Source of the DNA: Candidatus Saccharimonadota bacterium
Lineage (GTDB): Bacteria; Patescibacteriota; Saccharimonadia; UBA4664
DNA: 5,084 nucleotides
Direction of reading: 5' to 3'
Assembly (NCBI GenBank): GCA_029288275.1
Contig: JARIHM010000087.1
Coordinates: forward strand, 1-5,084
The translations under genes were made by a program, and so were the position numbers. Below, one piece after another: positions 5,077-5,084 of this stretch. Under the pieces are notes generated by a model. The model worked only from the letters and a program-made list of their open reading frames with translations, searched no databases and had not been told where the DNA came from. Within the stretch, counting starts at the first letter, position 1, and each line of letters begins with the position of its first letter.

Positions 5077-5084
5077 CTGTCTCT
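5077..5084 (-). other. Partial Tn5 mosaic-end adapter at right edge
   Basis: The final bases CTGTCTCT equal the first 8 bases of the reverse complement of the mosaic end found at 1-19. Eight bases alone would be weak evidence, but together with the full adapter at the other edge in the expected orientation it is convincing. Confidence 0.8.

Overview
This is a short metagenome-style contig from a bacterium. Both edges are sequencing-library artefact: bases 1-19 are exactly the engineered Tn5 mosaic-end (Nextera) sequence, and the last 8 bases (5077-5084) are the start of its reverse complement. About 5.06 kb of real DNA lies between. Coding DNA is GC-rich and the nrdR upstream region is clearly AT-rich. 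All stops are TAA or TAG, so nothing points to a recoded genetic code.

All five supported genes are on the minus strand, so they read from right to left. At the right edge is the 3' end of ftsZ: a variable linker and the conserved membrane-anchor-binding tail. A roughly 270-bp AT-rich gap follows, with a hairpin after ftsZ, a probable nrdR promoter, and a repeated inverted motif that may be the NrdR operator. nrdR (4101-4553) encodes the zinc-ribbon/ATP-cone repressor of ribonucleotide reductase genes; its true start is an internal GTG. After a 178-bp leader rich in hairpins comes nrdJ (1124-3922), a full-length adenosylcobalamin-dependent class II ribonucleotide reductase. It ends at a strong intrinsic terminator built on a perfect 36-bp palindrome.

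Downstream of nrdJ are two small tandem paralogous genes (567-983 and 44-457), each with its own ribosome-binding site. They encode 138- and 137-residue, very basic proteins, each made of two copies of a roughly 60-residue unit joined by a Pro/Ala-rich linker. I do not recognise this family; it is the most likely novel element here.

Functionally the window joins cell division (FtsZ) to deoxyribonucleotide supply (NrdR sensing ATP/dATP, NrdJ making dNTPs). A class II enzyme works with or without oxygen but needs coenzyme B12. The ftsZ-nrdR-nrdJ order, the compact intergenic regions and the FtsZ tail would fit a Patescibacteria/CPR lineage such as Saccharibacteria. That assignment is an inference at low confidence; the sequence does not prove it.
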